Made by a program: the position numbers and the translations under genes
Source of the DNA: Bacteroidaceae bacterium
GTDB taxonomy: Bacteria > Bacteroidota > Bacteroidia > Bacteroidales > Bacteroidaceae
Assembly: GCA_016286165.1 (NCBI GenBank)
Contig: JAEESE010000001.1
Location: forward strand, 124,001-188,000
Reading direction: 5' to 3'
DNA: 64,000 nucleotides
Part shown: positions 17,136 through 26,379 of the stretch, piece after piece
How positions within the stretch are numbered: the stretch's first letter is position 1
How the letters are laid out: every line of letters begins with the position of its first letter
Notes under the pieces: model-generated
What the model saw: only the letters and a program-made list of their open reading frames with translations
The model's database searches: none
Told to the model about the DNA's origin: nothing

Positions 17136-18416
17136 ATGAAACGAGACAACACAATTTTTGAGCTCATTCAAGAAGAGAGAGCACGACAAGAGAGAGGCAT
17201 TGAGCTTATTGCCTCAGAGAACTTTGTAAGCCCACAGGTCATGGAGGCCATGGGCTCGCCACTTACCAACAAGTATGCCGAGGGCTACCCTGGCCACCGC
17301 TATTACGGCGGATGTCAGGTGGTAGATAAGGTGGAACAGCTGGCCATAGACCGCATCTGTGAGCTGTTTGGAGCAGAGTACGCCAACGTTCAGCCCCACT
17401 CTGGAGCACAGGCTAACGCCGCCGTCTTCCTCGCATGCCTCAACCCTGGCGATACTTTCATGGGCCTCAACCTCGACCATGGCGGTCACCTCTCACACGG
17501 CTCACTCGTCAACACGTCCGGCATCATCTACCGTCCCGTAGGCTACAACCTCAACAAGGAAACCGGCCGCGTGGATTACGATGAGATGGAGCAGCTCGCC
17601 CTCGAGCACAAGCCCAAGCTCATCATCGGTGGCGGTTCTGCTTATAGCCGCGAATGGGACTATTCTCGCATGCGTGCTATTGCCGACAAGGTTGGTGCCA
17701 TCTTCATGGTCGACATGGCACACCCCGCGGGCCTCATAGCCGCCGGCCTCTTAGACAACCCATTGAAGTACGCTCACATCGTCACCTCCACCACCCATAA
17801 GACGCTCCGCGGTCCGCGCGGCGGCATCATCCTTATGGGTAAGGATTTCGACAACCCATGGGGCAAGACCACGCCCAAGGGCGTCGTCAAGAAAATGTCA
17901 GCTCTCTTGAACAGCGCCGTCTTCCCTGGCATTCAGGGTGGTCCGCTCGAGCATGTCATTGCCGCCAAGGCCGTAGCTTTCGGCGAAGCCCTCACCCCAG
18001 AGTTCCGCGAGTACCAAGCACAGGTCAAAAAGAATGCAGCTTGCCTGGCTGCAGAACTCATCAAGCGCGGCTTCGACATCGTCAGCGGCGGCACCGACAA
18101 CCACTCCATGCTCGTAGACCTACGTTCTAAGTATCCCGACCTCACAGGTAAGGTTGCCGAGAACGCCCTCGTAGCGGCCGACATCACGGTCAACAAGAAC
18201 ATGGTACCATTCGACAGCCGCAGCGCATTCCAGACCTCCGGCATACGTCTTGGCACGCCTGCCATCACCACCCGCGGAGCCAAAGAAGACCTCATGGTCA
18301 AGATTGCCGAACTCATAGAGCGTGTCCTCAACGATCCCGAGAACGAAACCGTCATCGCCGCCGTCCGTACCGAGGTCAATGAAATCATGAAGGCCTACCC
18401 CCTTTTCGCCTACTAA
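17136..18416 (+). CDS. glyA: serine hydroxymethyltransferase
   Basis: A 426-residue PLP enzyme with [15 protein letters not shown] near the N-terminus and the PLP-binding lysine Lys222 in [13 protein letters not shown]. It converts serine and tetrahydrofolate to glycine and methylene-tetrahydrofolate, feeding thymidylate and purine synthesis. Its start is 9 bp after pyrI, so it belongs to the pyrB-pyrI transcript, linking one-carbon and pyrimidine supply. A strong terminator follows. Confidence 0.96.
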   Translation: MKRDNTIFELIQEERARQERGIELIASENFVSPQVMEAMGSPLTNKYAEGYPGHRYYGGCQVVDKVEQLAIDRICELFGAEYANVQPHSGAQANAAVFLACLNPGDTFMGLNLDHGGHLSHGSLVNTSGIIYRPVGYNLNKETGRVDYDEMEQLALEHKPKLIIGGGSAYSREWDYSRMRAIADKVGAIFMVDMAHPAGLIAAGLLDNPLKYAHIVTSTTHKTLRGPRGGIILMGKDFDNPWGKTTPKGVVKKMSALLNSAVFPGIQGGPLEHVIAAKAVAFGEALTPEFREYQAQVKKNAACLAAELIKRGFDIVSGGTDNHSMLVDLRSKYPDLTGKVAENALVAADITVNKNMVPFDSRSAFQTSGIRLGTPAITTRGAKEDLMVKIAELIERVLNDPENETVIAAVRTEVNEIMKAYPLFAY

Positions 18417-18440
18417 TTCCCCTCCCTATCATCATAATTG

Positions 18441-18472
18441 GAGGCTGTGTCAAACAGACACGGCCTCTTTTT
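18441..18472 (+). terminator. terminator of the pyrB-pyrI-glyA operon
   Basis: GAGGCTGTGTC (18441-18451) pairs with GACACGGCCTC (18457-18467, one G-T pair), followed by TTTTTG. Confidence 0.85.
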
Positions 18473-18537
18473 GTTACCTATATGTTCAAGACTCATAAGC
18501 GTTATTCAGTAATTGACGTATTAAGTCATAATTATCA

Positions 18538-18553
18538 TTCGGTCGCGACCGAA
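18538..18553. repeat. 16-bp perfect palindrome
   Basis: TTCGGTCGCGACCGAA reads the same on both strands. Its core resembles the GACCGGTC dyad of the family A repeats about 200 bp downstream. Confidence 0.8.
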
Positions 18554-18734
18554 CAAGCAACAAGAGCGGTCTATCTTATCATCCACATACAGTGTTTCGC
18601 CATGCGGTGGGTTAACCCGCCGCCTCTAAATAGAGCCAGCTTCCACCCTCTACCGAAACCACATCTACCCTCTATACAGACCTCGCCAAACCTCTATAAC
18701 GTCTAGGCACAAGCCTCCAAGCCTTAACACATTT

Positions 18735-18822
18735 ATCTCCCATCATACAACCGAATTAGACCGGTCATAAGCCCCTACATGACCGCACGTGTATTAAGAT
18801 ACGACCGCACACTTTTTTCTAT
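18735..18822. repeat. 22-bp tandem repeat, family A, four diverged copies
   Basis: Units begin at 18735, 18757, 18779 and 18801. The first keeps the CATACAA spacer of the 2.9-kb copies; the second keeps GACCGGTCAT; the third begins ATGACCGCACGT and the fourth ACGACCGCACAC. The 22-bp period is strict. Confidence 0.75.
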
Positions 18823-19231
18823 GGAACTATAGTCCCGCTTCCACTTTTAGGGCTTTTTTGCCCTTAATCAATTATTGTTGAGGTACTTACAAGAGTGGAA
18901 GCAAAATGAATAGCCTCCACTGGCACAATCACGTGAAATACAGAGCATTACACCAAGAAATCAAGCATTTAGTGGAAGCATAGCTCATATTCATATTTTT
19001 TCTAACCCTTATTTATAAGCCTATCTCTGCCCAGTAAACCTGAATTAGGAATAACTGAACTATCTGTAAACCAAAAAAGGAACAAGGATAGGGCCAGACA
19101 ACTAGCCTTATGAGTGGTACAATGTCATTATATGCCCTGTAGTTAACTATTATTCTCGAATATGAGCAATAAAGAATGAGAAATAAGGGATGAAAAGTGA
19201 GAATTTAGTGCTGCTTTTCACGAAAAAGCGG

Positions 19232-19239
19232 TATCTTTG
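19232..19239 (+). promoter_or_regulatory. -7 promoter box of nth
   Basis: TATCTTTG matches TAnnTTTG, 53 bp upstream of the nth ATG at 19293. Confidence 0.65.
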
Positions 19240-19292
19240 CAAACGGATAGTACGGGAATTGATTATTAATTGTAGAAAAACGGTTCTAAGAG

Positions 19293-19934
19293 ATGACCAG
19301 GAAAGAACGATACAAAGCGGTGATAGCCTATTTCTCAGAGGCTATGCCAGTGGCGGAGACGGAACTCAAGTACGAGAACAACTTTCAGCTGCTGGTTGCC
19401 GTGATGCTGAGTGCACAATGCACGGACAAACGCGTGAATATGGTAACGCCGGCACTTTTCGAGGCCTACCCCACCCCTGCGGCGATGGCTGCTGTATCGG
19501 AAGAGGAGGTGTTGGCATATGTGAAAAGCGTGAGCTACCCCAATTCCAAGGCGCGACATTTGGTGGCAACGGCACATCAGCTAGTTGAACGTTTCAATGG
19601 CGAAGTGCCGGAAACGCTTGACGAGTTGACATCACTGCCAGGCGTTGGCAGGAAAACAGCTAACGTGGTGATGAGCGTCGCCTTCGGACAGGCACGCATG
19701 GCGGTTGATACTCATGTGTTCCGCGTAAGCCATAGGATAGGACTCGTGAGCGACAAGGCCAATACGCCGCTGGCCGTGGAGCTGGAGCTGGTTAAGAACC
19801 TTCCAGAGGCCATCATCCCTCGCGCCCACCACTGGCTCATCCTACATGGACGTTATGTGTGCAAGGCGCTGAAACCTGACTGCCTTTCGTGCGGTTTAAA
19901 AAGTACATGCGCGTACTATAATAAAAAGTCTTAA
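19293..19934 (+). CDS. nth: endonuclease III, base-excision DNA glycosylase/AP lyase
   Basis: A 213-residue protein with LLVAVMLSAQCTDKRVN, a helix-hairpin-helix LPGVGRKTANVV carrying the catalytic Lys121, Asp139 in VDTHVFR, and the C-terminal 4Fe-4S cluster Cys190-X6-Cys197-X2-Cys200-X5-Cys206. All catalytic residues are present and length is typical. It removes oxidised pyrimidines and nicks abasic sites. It has its own promoter; pgk follows with another. Confidence 0.96.
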   Translation: MTRKERYKAVIAYFSEAMPVAETELKYENNFQLLVAVMLSAQCTDKRVNMVTPALFEAYPTPAAMAAVSEEEVLAYVKSVSYPNSKARHLVATAHQLVERFNGEVPETLDELTSLPGVGRKTANVVMSVAFGQARMAVDTHVFRVSHRIGLVSDKANTPLAVELELVKNLPEAIIPRAHHWLILHGRYVCKALKPDCLSCGLKSTCAYYNKKS

Positions 19935-19962
19935 TTTGCTTGCGTATCTCAAGAATCCTTAC

Positions 19963-19970
19963 TACTTTTG
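19963..19970 (+). promoter_or_regulatory. -7 promoter box of pgk
   Basis: TACTTTTG, with a TTG about 20 bp upstream (19940-19942) as a candidate -33 element. The leader to the ATG at 20034 is about 58 nt and AC-rich with repeated AACTTAA words. Confidence 0.7.
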
Positions 19971-20033
19971 CACACGATTTTAGAGGAGAACTCACATAAA
20001 CTCATAAACTTAAAACTTAACAACTTAACAATC

Positions 20034-21302
20034 ATGACTATTCACGATTACAAATTCGCTGGCAAGAAGGCCATCGTACGTGTAGACTTCAACGTGCCCC
20101 TCGACGGCAATGGCAACATCACCGACGACACTCGTATCCGCGGTGCCCTCCCCACCCTGAAGAAGATCCTTGAGGATGGCGGTGCCCTCATCATCATGAG
20201 CCATATGGGTAAGCCCAAAGGCAAGGTGAACCCCAAACTCTCTCTTCAACAGATCGTTCCTGCTGTAAGCGCTGCCCTCGGCGTAGACGTTCAGTTTGCT
20301 CCCGATTGCGCTAAGGCTGCCGATCAGGCTGCTGCCCTGAAGATGGGTGAGGTGCTTCTTCTGGAGAACCTCCGCTACTACCCCGAAGAGGAAGGCAAGC
20401 CCGTGGGTATCGACAAGGAAGATCCCGCTTACGACGAGGCTAAGAAGGCTATGAAGGCCAGTCAGAAAGAGTTTGCCAAGACTCTGGCCAGCTATGCTGA
20501 CTGCTACGTAATGGACGCCTTCGGCACTGCTCACCGCCGTCACGCCAGCACCGCCGTCATCGCCGACTATTTCGATGCCGACAACAAGATGCTCGGTCTC
20601 CTCATGGAGAAGGAAGTGCAGGCTGTTGACAATGTCCTCACCGACATCAAGCGTCCCTTCGTAGCTATCATGGGCGGCTCCAAGGTGAGCACCAAGATCG
20701 GTATCATTGAGAACCTGCTGGGCAAGGTTGACAAGCTCATCCTCTGCGGCGGCATGACATATACCTTCATGAAGGCTCACGGCGGCGAGATCGGCAACTC
20801 TATCGTTGAGCTTGACAAACTCGATGTTGCCCTCGGCGTTGAGGAGATGGCAAAGAAGAACGGCGTGGAGCTGGTGCTGGCTGAAGACAGCGTATGCTGC
20901 ACAGGCTATGACTTCGCCAACTTCTGCGTGAAGCCCGGTGCCCAAATCAAGACCTTCCCCTCCAACGCTATCGAAGAAGGTTGGGACGGCCTCGACGTAG
21001 GTCCCGTCAGCCAAGCTAAATTCGCCAAGGCTATCGAAGGCGCCAAGACCATCCTGTGGAACGGTCCTGCCGGCTGCTTCGAGTGCGACGACTTCTGCGC
21101 AGGTTCACGCGCAGTAGGAGATGCAGTGGCTAAGGCAACTGCCGAAGGTGCTTTCTCGCTCATCGGTGGCGGCGACAGCGTAGCTTGCGTTCATAAGTTC
21201 GGCCTTGAGGATAAGGTTAGCTACATCTCCACCGGCGGTGGCGCTCTCCTCGAAGCTATCGAAGGCAAGGTACTGCCTGGCGTAGCTGCAATTAAGGGAT
21301 AA
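20034..21302 (+). CDS. pgk: phosphoglycerate kinase
   Basis: A 422-residue protein from the ATG at 20034 ([20 protein letters not shown]). Family motifs include [16 protein letters not shown], the lid region [15 protein letters not shown] and the nucleotide-binding tail GGGDSVACV and STGGGALLE. It makes ATP from 1,3-bisphosphoglycerate in glycolysis. The longer frame from 19968 would include the promoter region and is not used. Codon choice is strongly biased, as in highly expressed genes. Confidence 0.97.
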   Translation: MTIHDYKFAGKKAIVRVDFNVPLDGNGNITDDTRIRGALPTLKKILEDGGALIIMSHMGKPKGKVNPKLSLQQIVPAVSAALGVDVQFAPDCAKAADQAAALKMGEVLLLENLRYYPEEEGKPVGIDKEDPAYDEAKKAMKASQKEFAKTLASYADCYVMDAFGTAHRRHASTAVIADYFDADNKMLGLLMEKEVQAVDNVLTDIKRPFVAIMGGSKVSTKIGIIENLLGKVDKLILCGGMTYTFMKAHGGEIGNSIVELDKLDVALGVEEMAKKNGVELVLAEDSVCCTGYDFANFCVKPGAQIKTFPSNAIEEGWDGLDVGPVSQAKFAKAIEGAKTILWNGPAGCFECDDFCAGSRAVGDAVAKATAEGAFSLIGGGDSVACVHKFGLEDKVSYISTGGGALLEAIEGKVLPGVAAIKG

Positions 21303-21371
21303 GAAACGAATCCACAACAGACCCCGCCCTCATTAATGGAGGGTGAGGTTACTTCAATAATGGAATTTAAA

Positions 21372-21411
21372 GGCCCTCCCCTCAACCCTAGATGAAGGGA
21401 GGGCCATTTTA
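21372..21411 (+). terminator. terminator of pgk
   Basis: GGCCCTCCC (21372-21380) pairs with GGGAGGGCC (21397-21405), followed by ATTTTAA. A second small hairpin (CCCTC / GAGGG near 21327-21343) lies just upstream; the block resembles the GC-rich palindromic elements elsewhere in the window. Confidence 0.7.
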
Positions 21412-21437
21412 AATAATTGTTACCTCTCCTACATACG

Positions 21438-22454
21438 ATGAAGAAGATAGCGACCTACATAATTAACCATTCTTTCCCTCACAGGGAGTGTGAGTGGTGG
21501 GTCTTCTTATTCTTAATTTTATTCCTCTGCTCCTGCCACAAGGAGACTGGACCATCGCGTGAGGAGTTGGCAAGGCGCGATTCTATTGCCTTGCATGTTG
21601 GACTAATGCCTGTGGCCGATTGCCTGCCTTTCTACCTTGCAGAACGCACGGGGATCTATGAGCGTCTTGGTTTGGAAGTGCGATTGCACACTTATCAGGC
21701 GCAGCTCGATATCGACACGGCACTGGCACGAGGACATGTGGATGTGGGCTATAGCGACTTAGCCCGCGCCATACTTCTGCAGCAGGACAGCGTGGACGTT
21801 CGCGCCATAGCGACCTTTGAAGGTCGTTTAGACCTTATTACGCCACGCCGTGGACGCGTTCGCAAACTCGACCAACTGAAAGAGAAGATGGTGGCTGTGG
21901 CTCGACATAGCATCACCGACTATTGGAGCGACCGACTCACCGACAGCGCTACAATTAGACGAGCAGACATCTTCCGTCCGCAAATCAACGACGTGCGTAT
22001 TCGCACTGACATGCTCTGCAACGGCACGATGGATGCCGCCTTCCTGCCTGAGCCATACGCTACAGAGGCACTTCAACGAGGGCATCATAAGAATTTCAGT
22101 ACTAATGGATTATCGCCAAAGCTTGTAGTACTCTTAGCTACAGGAAAAGCGCTCAACAATGCCGATCGCCAACAGCAGATAGAGCTTTTGCTGAAAGGCT
22201 ACACACAAGCCCTTGCACGCGATGCAAAGCATTCAGCAGTACGTGATAGCCTACCCTCGATTCTTAATGATTTTTGTCAGACGCCCGACTCGCTAATCAG
22301 TCGCGTAATAGGCAGTATGCCACCCTTCCAACCTTTGTCGTCGCCTAAGGGCAGCGATGCCGAAGCGGCTTTGAAATGGCTTCAAGGTCGAGGCAAAATA
22401 AAAAAGGGACACACTATCGACTCACTCTTTTCGAGCAAGATTAATATTGATTGA
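21438..22454 (+). CDS. NMT1/ThiY-like solute-binding lipoprotein
   Basis: A 338-residue protein from ATG 21438 with a hydrophobic segment ending in the lipobox FLCSC (about residues 24-35 of the product). The mature part starts with a periplasmic binding fold of the NMT1/SsuA/ThiY type: VGLMPVADCLPFYLAERTGIYERLGLEV, then GHVDVGYSDLARA and AFLPEPYATEAL. Such proteins deliver sulfonates, nitrate or thiamine precursors to ABC transporters. No permease or ATPase gene is adjacent, so the partner is elsewhere or absent. The ligand cannot be told from the sequence. Confidence 0.78.
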   Translation: MKKIATYIINHSFPHRECEWWVFLFLILFLCSCHKETGPSREELARRDSIALHVGLMPVADCLPFYLAERTGIYERLGLEVRLHTYQAQLDIDTALARGHVDVGYSDLARAILLQQDSVDVRAIATFEGRLDLITPRRGRVRKLDQLKEKMVAVARHSITDYWSDRLTDSATIRRADIFRPQINDVRIRTDMLCNGTMDAAFLPEPYATEALQRGHHKNFSTNGLSPKLVVLLATGKALNNADRQQQIELLLKGYTQALARDAKHSAVRDSLPSILNDFCQTPDSLISRVIGSMPPFQPLSSPKGSDAEAALKWLQGRGKIKKGHTIDSLFSSKINID

Positions 22455-22513
22455 TAGATAAGAGTGGTTAAGCGGATGCTTAAAACCATAGCACGCCCAG
22501 CGGGGAGAAACAA

Positions 22514-23830
22514 CTAGAAGAATCCCCGGAATAGGGAGAAGAAATGGCCTGTGAGGCGATGGCCGAAATTGTAGTTACGGCGATAATCACTGGCTTTGAA
22601 AGGGATGCAATTTTTCTTGTCGGCTTCGAAAATCTGTTGAAGCTGCGAGGTTGTGGAGCGGTCAAGGATAAAGCTATTAACCTCGTAATCAAATAAAAAA
22701 CTACGAGCGTCAAGGTTGGTACTGCCAACGGTACAGTATATATCGTCGACCATCATCACTTTGGAATGATGGAAACCCGTTTGATTGTAATAAACCTCGG
22801 CCCCTCGCCGTGCAAAGTTACGCATCTCCAGCGCAACCACATCAGGCGTGATGGGCACATCGCTATTAGCCGAGACCATTATCTCGAGCCTAACGCCACG
22901 CTTGAGAGCACGGCGCATAGCACGCCGCACACTCTTCACGTTGACAGGATAAGGATTCACAATCTGAATATTACGCTGGGCGGCATCAATGGCTGCCACA
23001 TAAGCCTTCCGCATATTCTTGGAAGTGGCATACGGACGACGATCCACAACGCCGACGACCTTGCTGCCTGACGTGGAAGTGGTATCTGCAAGCAGAGGCA
23101 ACTGAGCGTGTGAGACGTCTGCGCTACCAGGCAGCGGGCCGTATGACGTATTGAAATCTAGATATTTCTCGTTGAGAAGAACTTCGCCTGTCTGCTGCCA
23201 CCACATGCGGGCAAAGATACGTTCATATTCCCGCACAGCAGAGCCCGTGAGTTGCATATGCATATCACGCCACTCGCCATATTCCGGTCGCCCGTGTATG
23301 TAATAGTCGGCCACGTTCATGCCACCCGTGAAGCACACCTTGCCATCGATAACCACTATCTTACGATGGTCACGATGAAAAGCGTGGTTGAACCATGGGA
23401 ACTTAAGAGGGTCGAATTCCTCAACCTTGACACCTGTGGCACGAATTGCTTCAAGATGTCGGCGTTTAAGGGGCGAATCGTTGCTTGAATTGCCGAAGCT
23501 GTCGAACATGGCACGTACCTCAACGCCCTCGCTGGCCTTCTGGCCGAGCAGGTCAAACAGCGCTAGCCCAATACTGTCGTTGCGAAAATTGAAATATTCG
23601 AGATGAACATAATGACGAGCAGCACGGATAGCCGTGAACATGGCGTCGAACTTAGCCTGGCCTGTGTGTAAGAGTACAATGCTATTGTCCTTCGTGAATT
23701 CCACGCCAAGCTGCTGCTCTAGCGACTGACGAAACAATTCATCGGATGCCTGTACACCACTCTGCTGAGCACGCAGCCAGCAAGGCACAAGCATCAGAAA
23801 GGCAGACAGGAAGGTTCGTAACAGACTCAT
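22514..23830 (-). CDS. phospholipase D family enzyme, cardiolipin synthase-like
   Basis: A 438-residue protein with two HKD motifs of the phospholipase D superfamily: HRKIVVID (first, about residue 148) and HSKVMMVD (second, about 348), each followed by GG or GS and N as usual. Bacterial cardiolipin synthases have this layout but normally carry two N-terminal membrane helices; here there is a signal-peptide-like stretch (MSLLRTFLSAFLMLVPCWLRAQ). It may therefore work in the periplasm or be anchored by that segment. It is the last gene of the kdsA-kdsD run, 15 bp after kdsD. A GTG precedes the ATG at 23830. Confidence 0.85.
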   Translation of the reverse strand: MSLLRTFLSAFLMLVPCWLRAQQSGVQASDELFRQSLEQQLGVEFTKDNSIVLLHTGQAKFDAMFTAIRAARHYVHLEYFNFRNDSIGLALFDLLGQKASEGVEVRAMFDSFGNSSNDSPLKRRHLEAIRATGVKVEEFDPLKFPWFNHAFHRDHRKIVVIDGKVCFTGGMNVADYYIHGRPEYGEWRDMHMQLTGSAVREYERIFARMWWQQTGEVLLNEKYLDFNTSYGPLPGSADVSHAQLPLLADTTSTSGSKVVGVVDRRPYATSKNMRKAYVAAIDAAQRNIQIVNPYPVNVKSVRRAMRRALKRGVRLEIMVSANSDVPITPDVVALEMRNFARRGAEVYYNQTGFHHSKVMMVDDIYCTVGSTNLDARSFLFDYEVNSFILDRSTTSQLQQIFEADKKNCIPFKASDYRRNYNFGHRLTGHFFSLFRGFF

Positions 23831-23848
23831 CACGCGTCAACGTTCCTC

Positions 23849-24808
23849 TTAAATCATGCAACTCAACGACTCCACAATACCCAACAGATGACGTTCCTGA
23901 TCCGTGACAAGCACAGCATGGATATTGTTCTTGTGCAAGATCTCCTGAATAGCCGTGAGCTTTGTGTTTTCGGCAACGCACTTAGGCTGCGGGGTCATGA
24001 CATCAGCCACGCGAACGTTGTAAAAATCCTGGTGCAAACGCTCCATAGCACGACGCACATCGCCATCAGTAATGATACCTACGATGCGGTCGCCCTCCAT
24101 AGCCACGGCCATACCCATCATGCCCTTGCTGACGATTAGAATTGCCTCGGCAAGCGTCATCTCCGGGGTGATGGTTGGCAGATCCTCGGTGCGCATGACA
24201 TCGCGTGCAGTTGAAAGCAAACGCTTTCCCAGCGATCCTCCTGGGTGAAGTTCGGCAAAGTCATGGGAATTAAAATGGCGGACCTCCATCAGCGCTATTG
24301 CCAAGGCATCACCGAAAGCCAGTTGCACTGTGGTGCTGCTCGTGGGAGCGAGGTTCAGTGGGCATGCCTCATGCGCTACGCGCAACAGAATATGCACATC
24401 ACTATTACGAGCCAACAAGGAATCTCCGTTGCCAGAGATGCCTATTAGAGGAATCCTATGCTCATGAAGAAAAGGCACAATACGCAATAGCTCGTCGGTC
24501 TGACCGCTGTTGGAAAAAGCCACAACCACATCGTCCTTACCAACCATACCTAGGTCGCCATGAAAGGCGTCCAAGGGATTGAGGAAGAAAGCCGGCGTGC
24601 CAGTAGAAGCGAGCGTGGCTGCAATCTTAGCTGCTACATGGCCACTCTTGCCTACACCCGTGACAATCACCTTGCCCGCACATGCCACAATCAATTCGAC
24701 TGCTTTGTCGAATGTTCCATTGATTTGCGGCACTATATTCATAATAGCCTCGGCCTCGTCGCGCAGGCAACGGGCTGCTATATCATGCACATTAATATTA
24801 TTTACCAT
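23849..24808 (-). CDS. kdsD: arabinose-5-phosphate isomerase
   Basis: A 319-residue protein starting at ATG 24808 (MVNNINVHDI); the open frame extends to a TTG at 24832. It has an N-terminal SIS domain with VTGVGKSGHVAAKIAATLASTGT and FHGDLGMV (characteristic of KdsD/KpsF) and two C-terminal CBS repeats (about 205-319, LSTARDVM and VRVADVMTPQ). It interconverts ribulose 5-phosphate and arabinose 5-phosphate, the precursor of KDO. It lies 37 bp after kdsA, which makes the next intermediate. Confidence 0.94.
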   Translation of the reverse strand: MVNNINVHDIAARCLRDEAEAIMNIVPQINGTFDKAVELIVACAGKVIVTGVGKSGHVAAKIAATLASTGTPAFFLNPLDAFHGDLGMVGKDDVVVAFSNSGQTDELLRIVPFLHEHRIPLIGISGNGDSLLARNSDVHILLRVAHEACPLNLAPTSSTTVQLAFGDALAIALMEVRHFNSHDFAELHPGGSLGKRLLSTARDVMRTEDLPTITPEMTLAEAILIVSKGMMGMAVAMEGDRIVGIITDGDVRRAMERLHQDFYNVRVADVMTPQPKCVAENTKLTAIQEILHKNNIHAVLVTDQERHLLGIVESLSCMI

Positions 24809-24845
24809 CTTAGAATGAACGATGAATAACAAACTATGACTAATC

Positions 24846-25598
24846 TTACATCAGCGAACAGACAACTCTTTCAAGATCCTTCAAAGCAAGCATATTAGGC
24901 CCGTCGGAGAGGGCATGGTCGGGATCAGGGTGTGTCTCGAAGAAGAAACCGTTAGCACCAAAGGCCTTAGCGGCAAGCGCCATAGCAGGCACGAATTCAC
25001 GGTTGCCGCCTGTCTTTCCACCTGCAGCTCCAGGGCGCTGTACGCTGTGAGTACAATCCATCACTACACGGGATGTCCATTTCAACATATCAGGGATATT
25101 GCGGAAATCAACCACTAAATTGTTGTAACCGAACGAGTTGCCACGCTCGGTGAGCCACACCTCCTTGGCACCGCTTTCGCGTGCTTTCTCTACGGGAAAC
25201 TGCATGTCGAGACCTGAGAGGAACTGCGCTTTCTTGATATTGACAGCCTTGCCTGTCTTGGCGGCAGCCACGAGCAAATCGGTTTGGCGGCACAGGAAAG
25301 CCGGTATTTGAAGCACATCCACCACCTCCGCCACTGGGGCTGCCTGATAGGATTCGTGGATATCAGTGAGCAGGCGCAAGCCAAATTTTGCCTTCACGTC
25401 GGCCAGCATCTGCAAGCCCTTGTCCAAGCCCGGTCCACGATATGATGTTATGCTAGTGCGATTAGCCTTGTCGAACGATGCTTTGAAATACACGTCGAGC
25501 TGATACGTTTTCTGTAAGCGCACAAGCTCTGCAGCCACCTCATTGAGCACTTCAGCACTCTCGATGACACAAGGTCCTGCGATAAAAAGTGGAGACAT
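24846..25598 (-). CDS. kdsA: 3-deoxy-8-phosphooctulonate synthase
   Basis: A 250-residue protein (usual 250-285) with FKASFDKANRTS, SYRGPGL, ADVKAKFGLRLLTDIHE and the C-terminal ETHPDPDHALSDGP. It condenses arabinose 5-phosphate with phosphoenolpyruvate to KDO 8-phosphate for lipopolysaccharide. Cys10 in the N-terminal GPCVIES is at the position that binds metal in the class II, metal-dependent enzymes (the metal-free class has Asn there). It is the first gene of the kdsA-kdsD-phospholipase D operon with a promoter about 75 bp upstream. Confidence 0.95.
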   Translation of the reverse strand: MSPLFIAGPCVIESAEVLNEVAAELVRLQKTYQLDVYFKASFDKANRTSITSYRGPGLDKGLQMLADVKAKFGLRLLTDIHESYQAAPVAEVVDVLQIPAFLCRQTDLLVAAAKTGKAVNIKKAQFLSGLDMQFPVEKARESGAKEVWLTERGNSFGYNNLVVDFRNIPDMLKWTSRVVMDCTHSVQRPGAAGGKTGGNREFVPAMALAAKAFGANGFFFETHPDPDHALSDGPNMLALKDLERVVCSLM

Positions 25599-25672
25599 AT
25601 TGTAAAGTTACGATTTGACGAATATGCGAGTTGACGATTTACTGTTTTACGATAAACCTATCTTTCGGCGTG

Positions 25673-25680
25673 CAAAATTA
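25673..25680 (-). promoter_or_regulatory. -7 promoter box of the kdsA operon
   Basis: On the minus strand it reads TAATTTTG. Expected leader is about 69 nt. Confidence 0.65.
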
Positions 25681-25754
25681 CACGAAATCACCCGCTTTAG
25701 CAAGTTTTATTGTAAAAAAACGGCAAAGATGAAGAAGTTTAAGCCAAAATTATG

Positions 25755-25762
25755 TACTTTTG
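25755..25762 (+). promoter_or_regulatory. -7 promoter box of the MaoC-family gene
   Basis: TACTTTTG lies 43 bp upstream of ATG 25806. It is divergent from the kdsA promoter, 75 bp away. Confidence 0.65.
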
Positions 25763-25805
25763 CAGCGCAAAAGAGTTTTAAGCAGAAACTAATACAACAT
25801 ACGAT

Positions 25806-26276
25806 ATGAGTAAAGTAGTCATCAACTGCTACGAGGATTTCGAGCAGCTGCTCGGAAAGGAAATAGGCTCAAGCGACTATCTCCAAGTAGACCAGCAGAG
25901 AATCAACCTCTTTGCCGACGCCACGCTCGACCATCAGTGGATACACGTCGACGAAGAACGCTGCAAGACTGAGAGTCCGTTCCACCAGACAATCGTACAT
26001 GGTTATCTCACACTATCCCTTCTACCCTACCTTTGGGATCAGATCATTCAGGTTAATAATCTGGAGCGACTGGTCAACTACGGCATGGATAAGATGAAGT
26101 TCGGGCAGCCGGTATTGTCTGGACAAAGCGTGCGTATGACAACTCACATGGAAGCCCTCGCTAACTTGCGCGGAGCTATTCGCATGAGCATACGTTTCAA
26201 TATTGACATCAAAGAGACAGGCAAGACGGCTTTGGAAGGCGTCGCCACCTTCATCTATTTCTTCAAGAAAAGCTAA
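25806..26276 (+). CDS. MaoC-like (R)-specific enoyl-CoA hydratase domain protein
   Basis: A 156-residue single hot-dog domain. The MaoC catalytic pair is visible: Asp42 and His47 in FADATLDHQWIHVD, followed by SPFHQTIVHGYLTLSLLP. It probably hydrates or dehydrates an acyl-CoA or related thioester; the substrate is unknown. The central part (MDKMKFGQPVLSGQSVRM) is the usual dimer strand region. It has its own promoter and precedes dapA by 103 bp. Confidence 0.87.
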   Translation: MSKVVINCYEDFEQLLGKEIGSSDYLQVDQQRINLFADATLDHQWIHVDEERCKTESPFHQTIVHGYLTLSLLPYLWDQIIQVNNLERLVNYGMDKMKFGQPVLSGQSVRMTTHMEALANLRGAIRMSIRFNIDIKETGKTALEGVATFIYFFKKS

Positions 26277-26337
26277 AAAAACAAGTTGAAAATTGACATT
26301 CGACGAGTTGACAATTGACAACTGACAGGCTCTAACC

Positions 26338-26370
26338 GCTGCGAAGCAGCTCTCACCGTCGCAAAGCGAC
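26338..26370. repeat. paired micro-hairpins upstream of dapA
   Basis: Two perfect 5-bp hairpins with 3-nt loops (GCTGCGAAGCAGC at 26338-26350 and GTCGCAAAGCGAC at 26358-26370) lie in a 20-21-bp repeat ten bases before the dapA ATG. The preceding stretch repeats the word GTTGACAATTGACA. Possible leader or spacer element. Confidence 0.6.
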
Positions 26371-26379
26371 CCTAACTGC

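Larger units (their letters stand above)
18473..19231. other. gene-free interval with palindromes and repeats
   Basis: About 760 bp without a convincing gene. It contains a 16-bp perfect palindrome, four diverged family A units, a small GGGTTAACCC palindrome near 18609, an AGGGC/GCCCT hairpin with a T-rich loop near 18850, and three copies of an AGTGGAAGC-like word (18834-18985, one inverted). The only open frame (18482-18706) has no recognisable domain. A small RNA cannot be excluded. Confidence 0.6.

Noticed and set aside
18482..18706. 74-codon frame in the glyA-nth gap
   Set aside because: No promoter box, no domain, and repeats nearby; not supported.
20025..21014. Minus-strand open frame of 329 codons
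   Set aside because: Antisense shadow of pgk, a strongly biased gene.
25615..25809. 64-codon frame before the MaoC gene
   Set aside because: It spans both divergent promoter boxes; no protein features.
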